A stretch of DNA of 64,000 nt from contig NZ_OW711693.1 of NCBI RefSeq assembly GCF_940670685.1, positions 2,666,001 to 2,730,000 on the forward strand, in the 5' to 3' direction. The stretch is from Anaeropeptidivorans aminofermentans (GTDB taxonomy: Bacteria; Bacillota; Clostridia; Lachnospirales; UBA5962). The position numbers and the translations under genes were made by a program. The notes under the pieces are model-generated. The model saw only the letters and a list, made by a program, of their open reading frames with translations, did not search any database and was not told the DNA's origin. This document shows positions 16,978 to 25,496 of this stretch, piece by piece (positions within the stretch are counted from its first letter, which is position 1; every line of letters begins with the position of its first letter).

Positions 16978-17084
16978 TATTTATTTCCTATAAAGCAGTT
17001 TCATTAAGTTTCCTGCGGAAATCCGTGTTTTTAAGTCTGTGAGCGGACAGGTATTTGTTGCTTCTTTGCAAGAAATTTATTATA
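16978..17084. repeat. Family A palindromic repeat, copy 2
   Basis: Carries CCTGCGGAAATCCGTGTTTT, GTGAGCGGACAGGT and TTTGTTGCTTC followed by AGAAATTTATTATA. This matches the right half of the complete family A copies; the left half is degraded. Confidence 0.7.
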
Positions 17085-17096
17085 AAAATAGGTTAA

Positions 17097-17203
17097 ACTC
17101 AAATAAAAGTAAAATAGTAGTGTTGTAAATTTGCTTTTCCTTGATTTTATGCCTTCTTAGAGCCTGTTATTTACTGCGGAAGAAAAGCAAATTTACTATA
17201 AGC
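17097..17203. repeat. Family C-like repeat behind nadC
   Basis: AATAAAAGTAAAAT stands at the left and GTAAATTTGCTTTTCC in the middle, paired with GGAAGAAAAGCAAATTTAC at 17177-17196. The right end runs into TATAAG as in other copies. Confidence 0.7.
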
Positions 17204-17205
17204 TA

Positions 17206-17233
17206 AAAGGCATGGATAATCCATGCCTTTTTT
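17206..17233 (+). terminator. Terminator of the niaR-nadABC operon
   Basis: AAAGGCATGGA and TCCATGCCTTT pair across TAA, with six T at the end. It lies about 245 bases behind nadC, beyond two repeats. Confidence 0.85.
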
Positions 17234-17285
17234 GATCATATTGATTCACAGACCCATACCCTTTAAGAGCGTATTTATTTATATA

Positions 17286-17481
17286 CAGTAAATTTCACAG
17301 AAGGATGCAATAAAAATCTATTTTTTATAAACGGCTTAAACATATAGAATCCCTATGTTTAAGCCATTCAAAATATACGATTTTTATTACTGTTTAATTT
17401 GAAATTGACTATACAGCCAATAAACTTAAAAAGTTTGTTGGCAAGGGAACGTGCACCTGAAAACCCTTTTTCAGGTGCACT
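17286..17481 (-). repeat. Family B intergenic repeat, copy 2 (inverted and rearranged)
   Basis: Bases 17286-17370 are the reverse complement of 5031-5113 with about six mismatches; 17373-17406 match the reverse complement of the left end of copy 1 (ATTACTGTTTAATTTGAAAT). Behind these come two hairpins: GCCAATAAACTT/AAGTTTGTTGGC (17416-17441) and GTGCACCTGAAAA/TTTTCAGGTGCAC (17451-17480). The hairpin modules are outside the inverted block here, so copies differ in module order. Confidence 0.85.
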
Positions 17482-17520
17482 AAGTATAAATTATGGAATT
17501 ATAGTAAATGGGAGATTTTT

Positions 17521-18207
17521 ATGTATAAAATATTAATTATAGAAGATGACAGGGTTATTGCGGAAGAAATATCCAAGGGGCTTATGAAATGGGGCTATCA
17601 TACTGAAAAGATTACCGACTTTTCTGATATTATCAACCAATTTATTGATTTTTCTCCCCATTTAGTCTTAATGGATATTTCCCTCCCCTTTTATAACGGA
17701 TACCATTGGTGCCAGGAAATACGGAAGATTTCAAAGGCACCTGTTCTCTTTCTTTCCTCTTCCTGTGAAAATATCAATATTATTATGGCTATCAATATGG
17801 GGGGAGACGACTTTATTTCAAAGCCCTTTGATATGGACATGCTTGCGGCTAAGGTCCAGGCTCTTTTAAGGCGTTCTTATACCTTTCAGATGAATGAGGT
17901 CATTCAAGAGCATAACGGGGCAATCCTTAACATCTCAGACGGGACATTAATATATAACGGTGAAAAAATAGAATTAACCCGAAATGAATTCCGTATGCTG
18001 CAGCTTTTTTTCAGCAATAAGGGGAAAATACTTTCAAGGGAAGCTCTTATGAAGCATCTTTGGGAAAGCGACTGTTTTATTGATGATAACACTTTAACCG
18101 TAAACATCGCACGCCTTCGGAAAAAACTTGAAGAAGCAGGGCTTCCTCATTTTATATCTACTAAAAAGGGTATCGGCTATATTTTGGAGGATAACAATGG
18201 AGCATAA
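17521..18207 (+). CDS. bceR: OmpR/PhoB-family response regulator (BceR-like)
   Basis: 228 residues. The receiver domain has the acidic pair EDD (8-10), phospho-acceptor Asp52 in LVLMDISLP, Ser/Thr in LFLSS and Lys in ISKPFD. The winged-helix output domain covers about 130-225 (YNGEKIELTRNEFRMLQLFF, GKILSREALMKHLWES, TVNIARLRKKLEE, GIGYIL). It is followed by an intramembrane-type histidine kinase and a BceAB transporter, which together sense and remove peptide antibiotics such as bacitracin. Its DNA target is probably the region before the transporter genes. The gene name is by module type. Confidence 0.9.
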   Translation: MYKILIIEDDRVIAEEISKGLMKWGYHTEKITDFSDIINQFIDFSPHLVLMDISLPFYNGYHWCQEIRKISKAPVLFLSSSCENINIIMAINMGGDDFISKPFDMDMLAAKVQALLRRSYTFQMNEVIQEHNGAILNISDGTLIYNGEKIELTRNEFRMLQLFFSNKGKILSREALMKHLWESDCFIDDNTLTVNIARLRKKLEEAGLPHFISTKKGIGYILEDNNGA

Positions 18208-19219
18208 AATAAGCCGCAAAAAAATTATTCTAAGCTGGCTCAAATTCCGTTTCAGGCTTTTAATTTCAATCATGGGACTGAGCCTTTTATTTATTGTTCT
18301 TTCGATGCTTTACCATATAAATATATCGCCTTCTTTATACGGGGCTTTTCTTAGTCTTTTTATTACCTTTCTATGGTGTATTCTGGATTTTTATAAGTTT
18401 ATCCGTAAAATAAGGCAAGTTGAAGAAGCCCGTCTTAATTTTAAAATCGCCCTTTCTCCCCTTCCTGAAGCGGATCATTTAATTGAGGAACTTTATGAAA
18501 ATTTTATAGAGGATCTATACGAAGACAGGCTGGAGATAATTTCTGAAACTGAAAAAGAAAAAAGCAATCGGGAAGATTATTACACCCTTTGGGTCCATCA
18601 GATAAAAACCCCCATTGCCGCCTTAGGTCTTCTTTTACGCTCGGATCATGTTGAGGAAAACACCTTTTTTATGGAACAGGAGCTTTTTAAAATAGAGCAG
18701 TATGCTGAAATGGTTCTCCAATATATTCGGCTGGAAAGCCTCTCCTTTGATTTGATTTTAAAGGAATATGCCATATATGAAATCATAAAACAGTCTGTAA
18801 AAAAATACGCTTACTCTTTTATAGGAAAGAAGCTTTCCCTTAATCTTGAAGAATTTAAGCTTAAAGCAGTTACCGATGAAAAATGGCTTAGCTTTATTCT
18901 GGAGCAGCTTCTGTCAAACTGTATAAAATATACGGCTGAAGGGGAAATAAAAATAGCCTTGGCTCCCGATAACAGCCGCACCTTGATTATTTCCGATACA
19001 GGCATAGGCATAAAGCCGGAGGACCTGTCAAGGATATTTGACCGGGGGTTTACAGGATATAACGGGCGGATGGATAAAACCTCTACGGGAATCGGCCTTT
19101 ATCTTTGCAAAAAGGTAGCTTATAAGCTTTCCATAGAGCTTTCCGTAAGCTCTAAAGTAAATGAAGGAACAACTTACCGTATTTATTTTCCTCCTTATCC
19201 CGGAACCTTACAAAAATGA
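18197..19219 (+). CDS. bceS: Intramembrane-sensing histidine kinase (BceS-like)
   Basis: 340 residues from ATG 18197, with GGAGG six bases ahead, overlapping the regulator gene by 11 bases. Two membrane helices (about 20-37 and 47-66) are joined by a loop of under ten residues and there is no extracellular sensor domain, as in BceS. Such kinases get their signal from the transporter. His134 in WVHQIKTP is the phosphorylation site. The N box EQLLSNCIKYT, DTGIGIKPEDLSRIF and the TSTGIGLYL box form the ATPase domain. Confidence 0.93.
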   Translation: MEHKISRKKIILSWLKFRFRLLISIMGLSLLFIVLSMLYHINISPSLYGAFLSLFITFLWCILDFYKFIRKIRQVEEARLNFKIALSPLPEADHLIEELYENFIEDLYEDRLEIISETEKEKSNREDYYTLWVHQIKTPIAALGLLLRSDHVEENTFFMEQELFKIEQYAEMVLQYIRLESLSFDLILKEYAIYEIIKQSVKKYAYSFIGKKLSLNLEEFKLKAVTDEKWLSFILEQLLSNCIKYTAEGEIKIALAPDNSRTLIISDTGIGIKPEDLSRIFDRGFTGYNGRMDKTSTGIGLYLCKKVAYKLSIELSVSSKVNEGTTYRIYFPPYPGTLQK

Positions 19220-19406
19220 AAGATTGGGTGTTCAATTGTAAGATAAAGCGATGGTTTTAACAAGGCCCCCTTGATATACTGAAAAAGGCTTAAACATTTC
19301 TTGATTATAATAGGAGCGCCTAAAAAAGGCCCTTGTCAATTTATGTTAAATTTAAAGCGAAACCGGAATAAAAATAAATTGACTATAACAAAGGAGGAAT
19401 TTTCTA
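19220..19406 (+). promoter_or_regulatory. Gap between bceS-like and bceA-like genes, probable regulated promoter region
   Basis: 187 bases. It ends in a family C-like fragment (GGAATAAAAATAAATTGACT at 19364-19383) and carries TATAAT-like bases near 19308, without a good -35 box. BceR-type regulators normally act on the promoter before bceA, so this is where a binding site should lie, but no clear direct repeat was recognised. Confidence 0.35.
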
Positions 19407-20174
19407 TTGTCATTATTGGAAGTGAAAAATTTAAATAAAATATATACTGCAAGATTCGGCGGCAATTGTGTTCAGGCATTGGATAATGTAAATTTTTCCG
19501 TAGAAAACGGAGAATACGTAGCCATCATGGGAGAATCCGGCTCGGGAAAGACCACCCTTTTAAACCTGCTGGCTTCTTTGGATAAGCCTAGCGGTGGAGA
19601 GATTTACCTTGACGGGAAGGCTTTTTCTAAAATAAAGCAAAATACCCTCTGCGCTTTCAGAAGGGATAATCTTGGATTTGTTTTTCAGGATTTTAACCTT
19701 TTAGACAGCTTCTCTTTACAGGATAATATTGTTTTACCCTTAGTGCTTCAAAATACAGACCATGAAGAAATGTTTGTAAGGCTAAATGAATTGGCGTCAA
19801 AGCTTGAAATTAAAGCGCTTTTGCAAAAATACCCCTATGAGGTATCAGGCGGGCAGAAGCAAAGAGCTGCCGCTGCCCGGGCCCTTATTACAAGGCCTAA
19901 GCTTATTTTGGCAGATGAGCCTACAGGGGCTTTGGATTCAAAATCCGCTTCCCAGCTTTTAAGCTTATTTTCAGACATCAATAAACAGGGCCAGACCATA
20001 CTTATGGTTACTCACAGCGTGCCTGCTGCAAGCCATGCAAAAAGAGTGCTTTTCATTAAGGACGGGTGCCTGTTTAATCAAATATACAGAGGGGAAAGGT
20101 CCAACGAAGAAATGTTTCGCCTTATTTCGGATACGCTTTCCATCTTACAGTCGGGAGGCGGAAATAATGGATAA
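19407..20174 (+). CDS. bceA: ABC transporter ATP-binding protein (BceA-like)
   Basis: 255 residues from TTG 19407, nine bases behind AAGGAGG. Walker A GESGSGKTT (about 47-55), Q-loop FVFQDFNLLDSFS, signature VSGGQKQRAAAARAL and Walker B LILADEPTGALDS are intact, followed by the H-loop MVTHS. It belongs to the MacB/LolD/BceA subgroup, which powers FtsX-type permeases. Its stop overlaps the permease start by eight bases. The pair would free cell-wall precursors from bound antibiotic rather than pump it over distance. Confidence 0.94.
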   Translation: MSLLEVKNLNKIYTARFGGNCVQALDNVNFSVENGEYVAIMGESGSGKTTLLNLLASLDKPSGGEIYLDGKAFSKIKQNTLCAFRRDNLGFVFQDFNLLDSFSLQDNIVLPLVLQNTDHEEMFVRLNELASKLEIKALLQKYPYEVSGGQKQRAAAARALITRPKLILADEPTGALDSKSASQLLSLFSDINKQGQTILMVTHSVPAASHAKRVLFIKDGCLFNQIYRGERSNEEMFRLISDTLSILQSGGGNNG

Positions 20175-22137
20175 AATCCGTTTTCTGCCAAGGCTTGCTA
20201 TAAACAGCATTAAAAAAAGCGCCCCTGCTTATTTGCCCTATATTCTGGCAACGTCCTTTGCAGTATTTGTGTTTTTTATATTCGGCGCAATATCTTCAAA
20301 CCCTATAATGAAAACTTTTCCCCACGCAGGCTATCTTCTATTACTTATGGAAGTAGGAAAGGTTCTTCTGGGGATTATTCTTGTTCCCTTTCTTTTTTAC
20401 ACCAATAGCTTCTTAATGAAACGGCGTAAAAAGGAGCTTGGCCTTTACAGTATTTTAGGCCTTGAAAAAAGGCATATAGGATTCATCATATCCGCTGAAA
20501 CCTTTATGGTTTGCATAATATCCCTTATTTTAGGTATTGTCTTTGCTCTTGTATTTTCAAGGCTTATATTTGTGATGCTTCTTAATATAACGGGGCTTCC
20601 TGTTGAAATAGCCTTTACAGCGAACCTTGGAAGTTATATATCTACTTTAAAGTTTTTCGGGAGCATCTTCTTTTTGAACCTTATTATAAATATATTTCAG
20701 GTTTCAAAAACAAAGCCTTCGGATTTATTTCAAAGCGCACGCCAAGGGGAAAAACAGCCTAAACACCTGTGGCCGTCTACTGTTTTAGGCATTTCCTCTT
20801 TAGGCTTTGGCTATTACCTTGCAATCAATTTCGAGCTTGACAGCAATTTTATATTTGTATTTTTCGGAGCAATTCTCCTTGTCATCATTGGAACTTACTG
20901 CCTTTTTACATCAGGGATTATTACATTGCTCCGTTTTCTCAAAAAGAATAAAAATTATTACTATAAAAAAGGAAATTTCGTAACAATTTCCGGGATGCTC
21001 TACCGTATGAGAAAAAATGCCGCAAGCCTTTCAAATATCTGTATCTTCAGCACCATGGTCATTGTGACTTTAGTGTGTACGGTTTCTCTTTTTAAAGGCC
21101 TTGACCATATTGCTTCTTATAAATATCCCTATGATGTGGATATAAGGTTTTTAAAAAATGAGTTTAATCTTAAAAATGAGCTTATGGAAAAAATCGCATC
21201 CCATGCTGAAAATACAAATACAACTGTAGAAGATTTCATTGAATTTGAGTATTTCGGCATAGCTCTTGAAAAAGACGGTTCTTCTTTTAAATGGCCTGAC
21301 AACCCTGAAAAATACCCCAAAACCTACTCTTTCCGTATCCTCAGCTTAGATGAATATAATGCTATCGAAGGGACAGAGGAAACACTGTCAAATGAGGAGG
21401 CCTTGTTTTTCAGCACCGGAAAAAATCAAGGATTTAAAGAAGTTCAAATAGGAAATACGAATTATAAAATAAAAAAAGAACTTGAATCTCTTAAATTTGA
21501 GTCTAAAGAACCTTTGAATTTGAACGAAATCTATTATTTAATCGTATCGGATAAAGATGAGCAAAAAGGTCTTTACGATAAAATGAATGTTCCCGAAGAT
21601 AAATATATATATACTGTACGCTTTAATATTGCCGGAGAAAAAGAAAATAAAGAAAAATTTATTTCAAATATGTCCCTATGGGTTGAAGATGCCCCCGGGT
21701 ATTATATATTCGATAACCGTATCAGCGGCGAAAAAGATGATACTGCCATATTGGGCGGCCTTCTGTTTTTAGGGATTTTCTTCGGGATAATCTTTCTCGT
21801 CTGTATGGTCATGATAATGTATTACAAGCAATTGTCCGAAGGATATGAGGATAAAAATAATTACGACGTTATGCAGCAGGTGGGGATGAGTGAAAGCGAA
21901 GTAAAGCATACCATAAGCCGGCAGATTATAACCGTATTTTTTCTCCCCCTTATTATGGCATTTCTCCACACTTCTATGGCCTTAAGGCCTGTTGAGGTAA
22001 TGCTAAGAACATTAAATCTCTATAGTCATAAATTAATTGTTTTAAGTACCGTAGGCGTATCTATAGCTTTTGCCATAGTTTATGTTGTAAGCTATTATCT
22101 TACGGCAAAGGCATATTATAAAATAGTGCGCAGATAA
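20167..22137 (+). CDS. bceB: FtsX-type ABC permease (BceB-like)
   Basis: 656 residues from ATG 20167; the open frame reaches further up but only inside the ATPase gene. Ten membrane segments are expected: two FtsX-like blocks (LGLYSILGLEKRHIGF and the late MQQVGMSESEVKHTISRQ) with a large extracellular domain of about 200 residues between segments seven and eight (roughly 315-530). That layout is specific to BceB proteins. It senses the drug-target complex and signals to the BceS-like kinase. The ligand range cannot be told from sequence. Confidence 0.93.
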   Translation: MDKIRFLPRLAINSIKKSAPAYLPYILATSFAVFVFFIFGAISSNPIMKTFPHAGYLLLLMEVGKVLLGIILVPFLFYTNSFLMKRRKKELGLYSILGLEKRHIGFIISAETFMVCIISLILGIVFALVFSRLIFVMLLNITGLPVEIAFTANLGSYISTLKFFGSIFFLNLIINIFQVSKTKPSDLFQSARQGEKQPKHLWPSTVLGISSLGFGYYLAINFELDSNFIFVFFGAILLVIIGTYCLFTSGIITLLRFLKKNKNYYYKKGNFVTISGMLYRMRKNAASLSNICIFSTMVIVTLVCTVSLFKGLDHIASYKYPYDVDIRFLKNEFNLKNELMEKIASHAENTNTTVEDFIEFEYFGIALEKDGSSFKWPDNPEKYPKTYSFRILSLDEYNAIEGTEETLSNEEALFFSTGKNQGFKEVQIGNTNYKIKKELESLKFESKEPLNLNEIYYLIVSDKDEQKGLYDKMNVPEDKYIYTVRFNIAGEKENKEKFISNMSLWVEDAPGYYIFDNRISGEKDDTAILGGLLFLGIFFGIIFLVCMVMIMYYKQLSEGYEDKNNYDVMQQVGMSESEVKHTISRQIITVFFLPLIMAFLHTSMALRPVEVMLRTLNLYSHKLIVLSTVGVSIAFAIVYVVSYYLTAKAYYKIVRR

Positions 22138-22216
22138 ATAAAAGGGCTGTTGCAAAATTAACATTTATAACTTCAACATAGCCAGTACCCAAGGAATGCG
22201 CAGATTCTAAATTAAT

Positions 22217-22245
22217 TCCCCAATGGGCAAGCCCCATTGGGGAAA
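22217..22245. repeat. Perfect 12-bp hairpin behind bceB
   Basis: TTCCCCAATGGG pairs with CCCATTGGGGAA across CAAGC. There is no T tract, so it is more likely an mRNA stabilising stem or part of a repeat than a terminator. Confidence 0.6.
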
Positions 22246-22340
22246 ATAGCGTGTTTCGTGGCTTTATCTAAGAAAAGCGATGGAATAGCTATTTATCCCT
22301 ATAGTATCTCGTTTAAAGTACTCTTGAGCTTTAAACAAAG
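22246..22340. repeat. Family D repeat, copy 1
   Basis: AAAATAGCGTGTTTC, TCTAAGAAAAGCGATGG, TATCTCGTTTAAAG and GAGCTTTAAAC in order. The reverse complement of 37016-37095 has the same blocks, and both copies touch a strong terminator stem. Confidence 0.7.
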
Positions 22341-22342
22341 AG

Positions 22343-22379
22343 GGGTGGTTGCAAGATGAACTTTGCAACCACCCTTTTT
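22343..22379. terminator. Shared terminator of bceB and the CocE-like gene
   Basis: GGGTGGTTGCAA and TTGCAACCACCC pair across eight bases, followed by five T on the plus strand. The minus-strand hydrolase gene ends eight bases further on, so it serves converging units. Confidence 0.85.
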
Positions 22380-22386
22380 CGTTTAT

Positions 22387-24528
22387 TTACTTGCCTATTC
22401 CGTAAAGAACGGGAAGCTTCACATGAGAAGGATATGCCTTTCCGTGATAAATTCTGTTTTGGGCTACAATCGGCTTCGGGTCCTCATAGGGGTCTATACC
22501 CGTATTTGTGTTGGGGAAAAATTCATAATAATTGCTGGAGGTAATATCAACACGTATTTTATGGCCCTTTTTAAATACATAGCCGTTAAAATACATTTCC
22601 ATCTCATATTTTTCAATGGCGCCCGGCGTAAGAAGCTCGGGCTTCTCCCAGCCCTTTCTAAATTCTGCTCTGATGACATTATCAGATATTTTTCTCGCAA
22701 TGCCCTTTTCGTCCACGTCTGAAAGCCTCACGATAAAATCCGTATCTTTGGCGCTTGAAGAAGCGTAAAATTCGGCATATACATTTCCGGCCATGGCTAC
22801 GTTATTTTCTAAAGCAGGGGTATCGTACACAAGGCAGTCGTTTCGAAGCTGTATCTCATTGCAGATATAAGGCTCTACATGGCCGTCGTTACCGATAGGC
22901 TGTTCCGGGTCATAGGTATATTCGTCAAAGGCTTCGTTTTCCTCCGGTTCGAAAACAATACGGCCGTTTCCGAACATGGAATTCGCCTGCCCTTTGCTCG
23001 TAAGATAAAGATTTATAAATTTGCTTTCTTCCGGGGTCCAGTCGGCAGATTCCCGCCACTTGTTTTCCCCTACTACATAATAAATTGCCCTTGGTTTTTT
23101 ATTCTCTCCGTTTTCTATGCCTTTCAGGTAATGGTCGAACCATCTGATGATTCTTGTGTCAAAGTCGTAATCAACGGCATTGTCACCGAATTCAAGGTCC
23201 CTGCAATCTCGAAAGGCGTTTAAACCGTGAGGCCAGGGCCCAAGGACAATCCGCCTGCCGGGAGTATCGTTTTCAGTTAAGAATTTCCAGGTCTCCTGAA
23301 CTCCTAAAGCGTCTCCGTCGTACCAGCCGGATAGGATAAGCATGGGGATTTTTATGTTTTTACTGTGAACAGTGTTATCGCTGTGCCGCCAGAAATCGTC
23401 GTAATGGTAATGCTTTGCCCATAAATCCCACGGGCCGGAAGCCTTTCCGATGATTTTTTGGGGAATATCCTTAATAGGCCTGTAGGTAATGGCTTCTTTA
23501 ATATTGATAGATTCCCCTGAGAAAACCCTATGGTCTATTCTGTTGCTTACAGATTGACCCAAAGTCCAGCATAAAAGAGGCCAGGAGCATATGGTTCCGC
23601 CCCTTCTTGCGGTGTCGTAAAAAGGAGAGCCTACGTTTACTTCGCTTATGGCGGTTTTTAAATGAGGATTTCCTGAAGTGGCAGCCGATGTGGTGGTATA
23701 GCCTAAATAGCTTGCTCCCCACATGCCGATACTGCCGTTACTCCAATCCTGAGCGGCTATCCAGTCAAATAGGTCGCTTGCGTCTTCCCTTTCATTTTGG
23801 AAGGGCTCCAAGATGCCGTCGGAATCGGAACGGCCCCTTACGTCCTGAACGACATAGGCGTATCCTCTGGCCACCCAATGCCAGCAGCGGTTAATGTCTC
23901 TCGCCTTGCCGTAGCATGTTCTTACCACAATAGCCGGAACCTTTTCGCCTGCCTTAAGGCCTTCCGGAAGAAAAACCTCCGTTGCAAGATTGGTACCGTC
24001 CTTTGTGGGAACCATAATATTGCCCAAATGGTTTACGCCGTATTCCGCCTTTGATAAAAGGGGGTCGTCGTATTTCGCAAGGGGGGTAAGGCTTTCATAT
24101 CCCGGAATAACGGCAATTTCTGAATGAACCCTTCCCGGGTTATAAAAAGCGATGATTTCATTGTCAACGGTTATAATATCCGTAACCCCGTGGGATTTTC
24201 GCTGAGCCCAGATTTGGGCCGTTTTATTTTTTCCGTCAATTTCTTTTTCTATGGTACTGTATTTATGATATTGACTGCCGTTTGAAAGCACTATAACGTC
24301 TTCTTCCCATTTGCAGCCGGTATAGATTTCTATGTCTTTATAAATATGATGATAGTCTATAAGGCTCGCCTTCTTATCTTTTGTAAATGGCTTTCTTTTA
24401 AGCTGAACCTGAGTTTTTCTGTCTACATTGCAAAGCTCAAGCTCCTTTTCGCTAAAAAGCACCTGACCGTCGTAAACCCCTGATATGTAAATATTAAAGG
24501 CTTTGTTCATCAAATAATTTTCCTTCAT
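22387..24528 (-). CDS. CocE/NonD family hydrolase (peptidase S15-like) with N-terminal extension
   Basis: 713 residues. From about 160 on it is an S15/CocE alpha/beta hydrolase: Ser273 in GMWGASYLGY, Asp404 in LSGWYDGDALG and His434 in GPWPHGLN form the triad; the C-terminal jelly-roll domain (VYAEFYASSSAKDTDFIVRL, GHKIRVDITSSNY) is present. Family members cleave X-Pro peptides, cocaine-type esters or acylated amino acids. The first 155 residues do not belong to the usual fold (FNIYISGVYDGQVLF, CKWEEDVIVLSN). No signal peptide. AAGGAGG sets the start, 11 bases behind oppF, so it is the last gene of the peptide operon and probably acts on the imported compound. Confidence 0.88.
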   Translation of the reverse strand: MKENYLMNKAFNIYISGVYDGQVLFSEKELELCNVDRKTQVQLKRKPFTKDKKASLIDYHHIYKDIEIYTGCKWEEDVIVLSNGSQYHKYSTIEKEIDGKNKTAQIWAQRKSHGVTDIITVDNEIIAFYNPGRVHSEIAVIPGYESLTPLAKYDDPLLSKAEYGVNHLGNIMVPTKDGTNLATEVFLPEGLKAGEKVPAIVVRTCYGKARDINRCWHWVARGYAYVVQDVRGRSDSDGILEPFQNEREDASDLFDWIAAQDWSNGSIGMWGASYLGYTTTSAATSGNPHLKTAISEVNVGSPFYDTARRGGTICSWPLLCWTLGQSVSNRIDHRVFSGESINIKEAITYRPIKDIPQKIIGKASGPWDLWAKHYHYDDFWRHSDNTVHSKNIKIPMLILSGWYDGDALGVQETWKFLTENDTPGRRIVLGPWPHGLNAFRDCRDLEFGDNAVDYDFDTRIIRWFDHYLKGIENGENKKPRAIYYVVGENKWRESADWTPEESKFINLYLTSKGQANSMFGNGRIVFEPEENEAFDEYTYDPEQPIGNDGHVEPYICNEIQLRNDCLVYDTPALENNVAMAGNVYAEFYASSSAKDTDFIVRLSDVDEKGIARKISDNVIRAEFRKGWEKPELLTPGAIEKYEMEMYFNGYVFKKGHKIRVDITSSNYYEFFPNTNTGIDPYEDPKPIVAQNRIYHGKAYPSHVKLPVLYGIGK

Positions 24529-24539
24529 AGGCTGCCTCC

Positions 24540-25496
24540 TTAAATTTCATTGCATCTGATACAGCGGATAAAATGGTCCTCCCCTAAATCCGTTACAGGC
24601 GGTACTGCCTTTCTGCAGGCCTCTGCTGCATATTCGCACCTCGGGGCAAAACGGCATTCATTTTTAGGGTTAATAGGAGAGGTAATCTCCCCTTTCAGAA
24701 TGATTCTATCCTTCTTTTCTTTCAGGTTCGGAACAGGAATCGCTGAAAGCAAGGCTTTTGTATAAGGGTGCTTTGGATTTTTAAAAAGCTCTTTCGTCGG
24801 GGCCATTTCAACCATTTGCCCCAGATACATGACAATAATATTATTGGAAACATGCTTTACGACACTTAAATCATGGGTTATGAACATATAGGTATAGCCG
24901 AACTGCATTTGGAGCCTTTTTAAAAGATTGAGTATCTGGGCCTGTATGCTTACGTCAAGGGCGGATACCGGCTCATCGCATACAATGAATTCAGGATTCA
25001 GGGCCAGGGCTCTTGCAATGCCGATTCTCTGGCGTCTGCCCCCGTCCATTTCATGGGGATAGGCATTTATAAATCTTTCGGAAAGGCCCACAAGCTCCAT
25101 AAGCTCAAAAACTCTTTTTTCTCTTTCTTTTCTGGAAGGGTACATTCTATGGATATCAAAGGCTTCCGCAATGGCACCATACACTGTTTTTCTGGGGTTT
25201 AAGGAAGAAAAGGGGTCCTGAAATATCATCTGTATCTTTTTTCTGTATTCTTTTGTCTTACTGCGATTAATCTTGGTCAAATCCTGCCCTTCAAATAAGA
25301 TTTCTCCTCCTGTAGGCTCTAAAAGCATGGAAAGAAGCCTGCCTGTGGTGGATTTTCCACAGCCCGACTCTCCTACCACGCCGATGGTCTTTCCTTTTTC
25401 CACAGAAAAGTCAAGGCCGTCCACAGCATGGAGATTTCCTCCGGGGGTAGGAAAATATTTTTTAAGGCCCTTTACTTCAATATAAGGATTACTCAT
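24540..25496 (-). CDS. oppF: Oligopeptide/dipeptide ABC transporter ATP-binding protein OppF-like
   Basis: 318 residues. Walker A GESGCGKST (about 39-47), Q-loop MIFQDPFSSLNPRKTV, signature in MDGGRRQRIGIARAL (an unusual DGG in place of SGG), Walker B FIVCDEPVSALD. The C-terminal oligopeptide-specific domain with Cys residues (NECRFAPRCEYAAEACRKAVP) marks OppD/DppF-type proteins and may hold an iron-sulfur cluster. It pairs with the OppD-like ATPase, whose gene overlaps this one by eight bases. Confidence 0.93.
   Translation of the reverse strand: MSNPYIEVKGLKKYFPTPGGNLHAVDGLDFSVEKGKTIGVVGESGCGKSTTGRLLSMLLEPTGGEILFEGQDLTKINRSKTKEYRKKIQMIFQDPFSSLNPRKTVYGAIAEAFDIHRMYPSRKEREKRVFELMELVGLSERFINAYPHEMDGGRRQRIGIARALALNPEFIVCDEPVSALDVSIQAQILNLLKRLQMQFGYTYMFITHDLSVVKHVSNNIIVMYLGQMVEMAPTKELFKNPKHPYTKALLSAIPVPNLKEKKDRIILKGEITSPINPKNECRFAPRCEYAAEACRKAVPPVTDLGEDHFIRCIRCNEI

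Noticed and set aside
16962-17520. Structured non-coding RNA gene in the 560-base gap behind nadC
   Set aside because: The structure is explained by repeats A, C and B and a terminator; no match to tmRNA, SRP, 6S or RNase P features.
22363-22722. Open frame of 119 codons opposite the CocE-like gene, starting in the terminator
   Set aside because: Antisense shadow of a clearly coding strand; the same holds for many open frames opposite opp, purL and topA.
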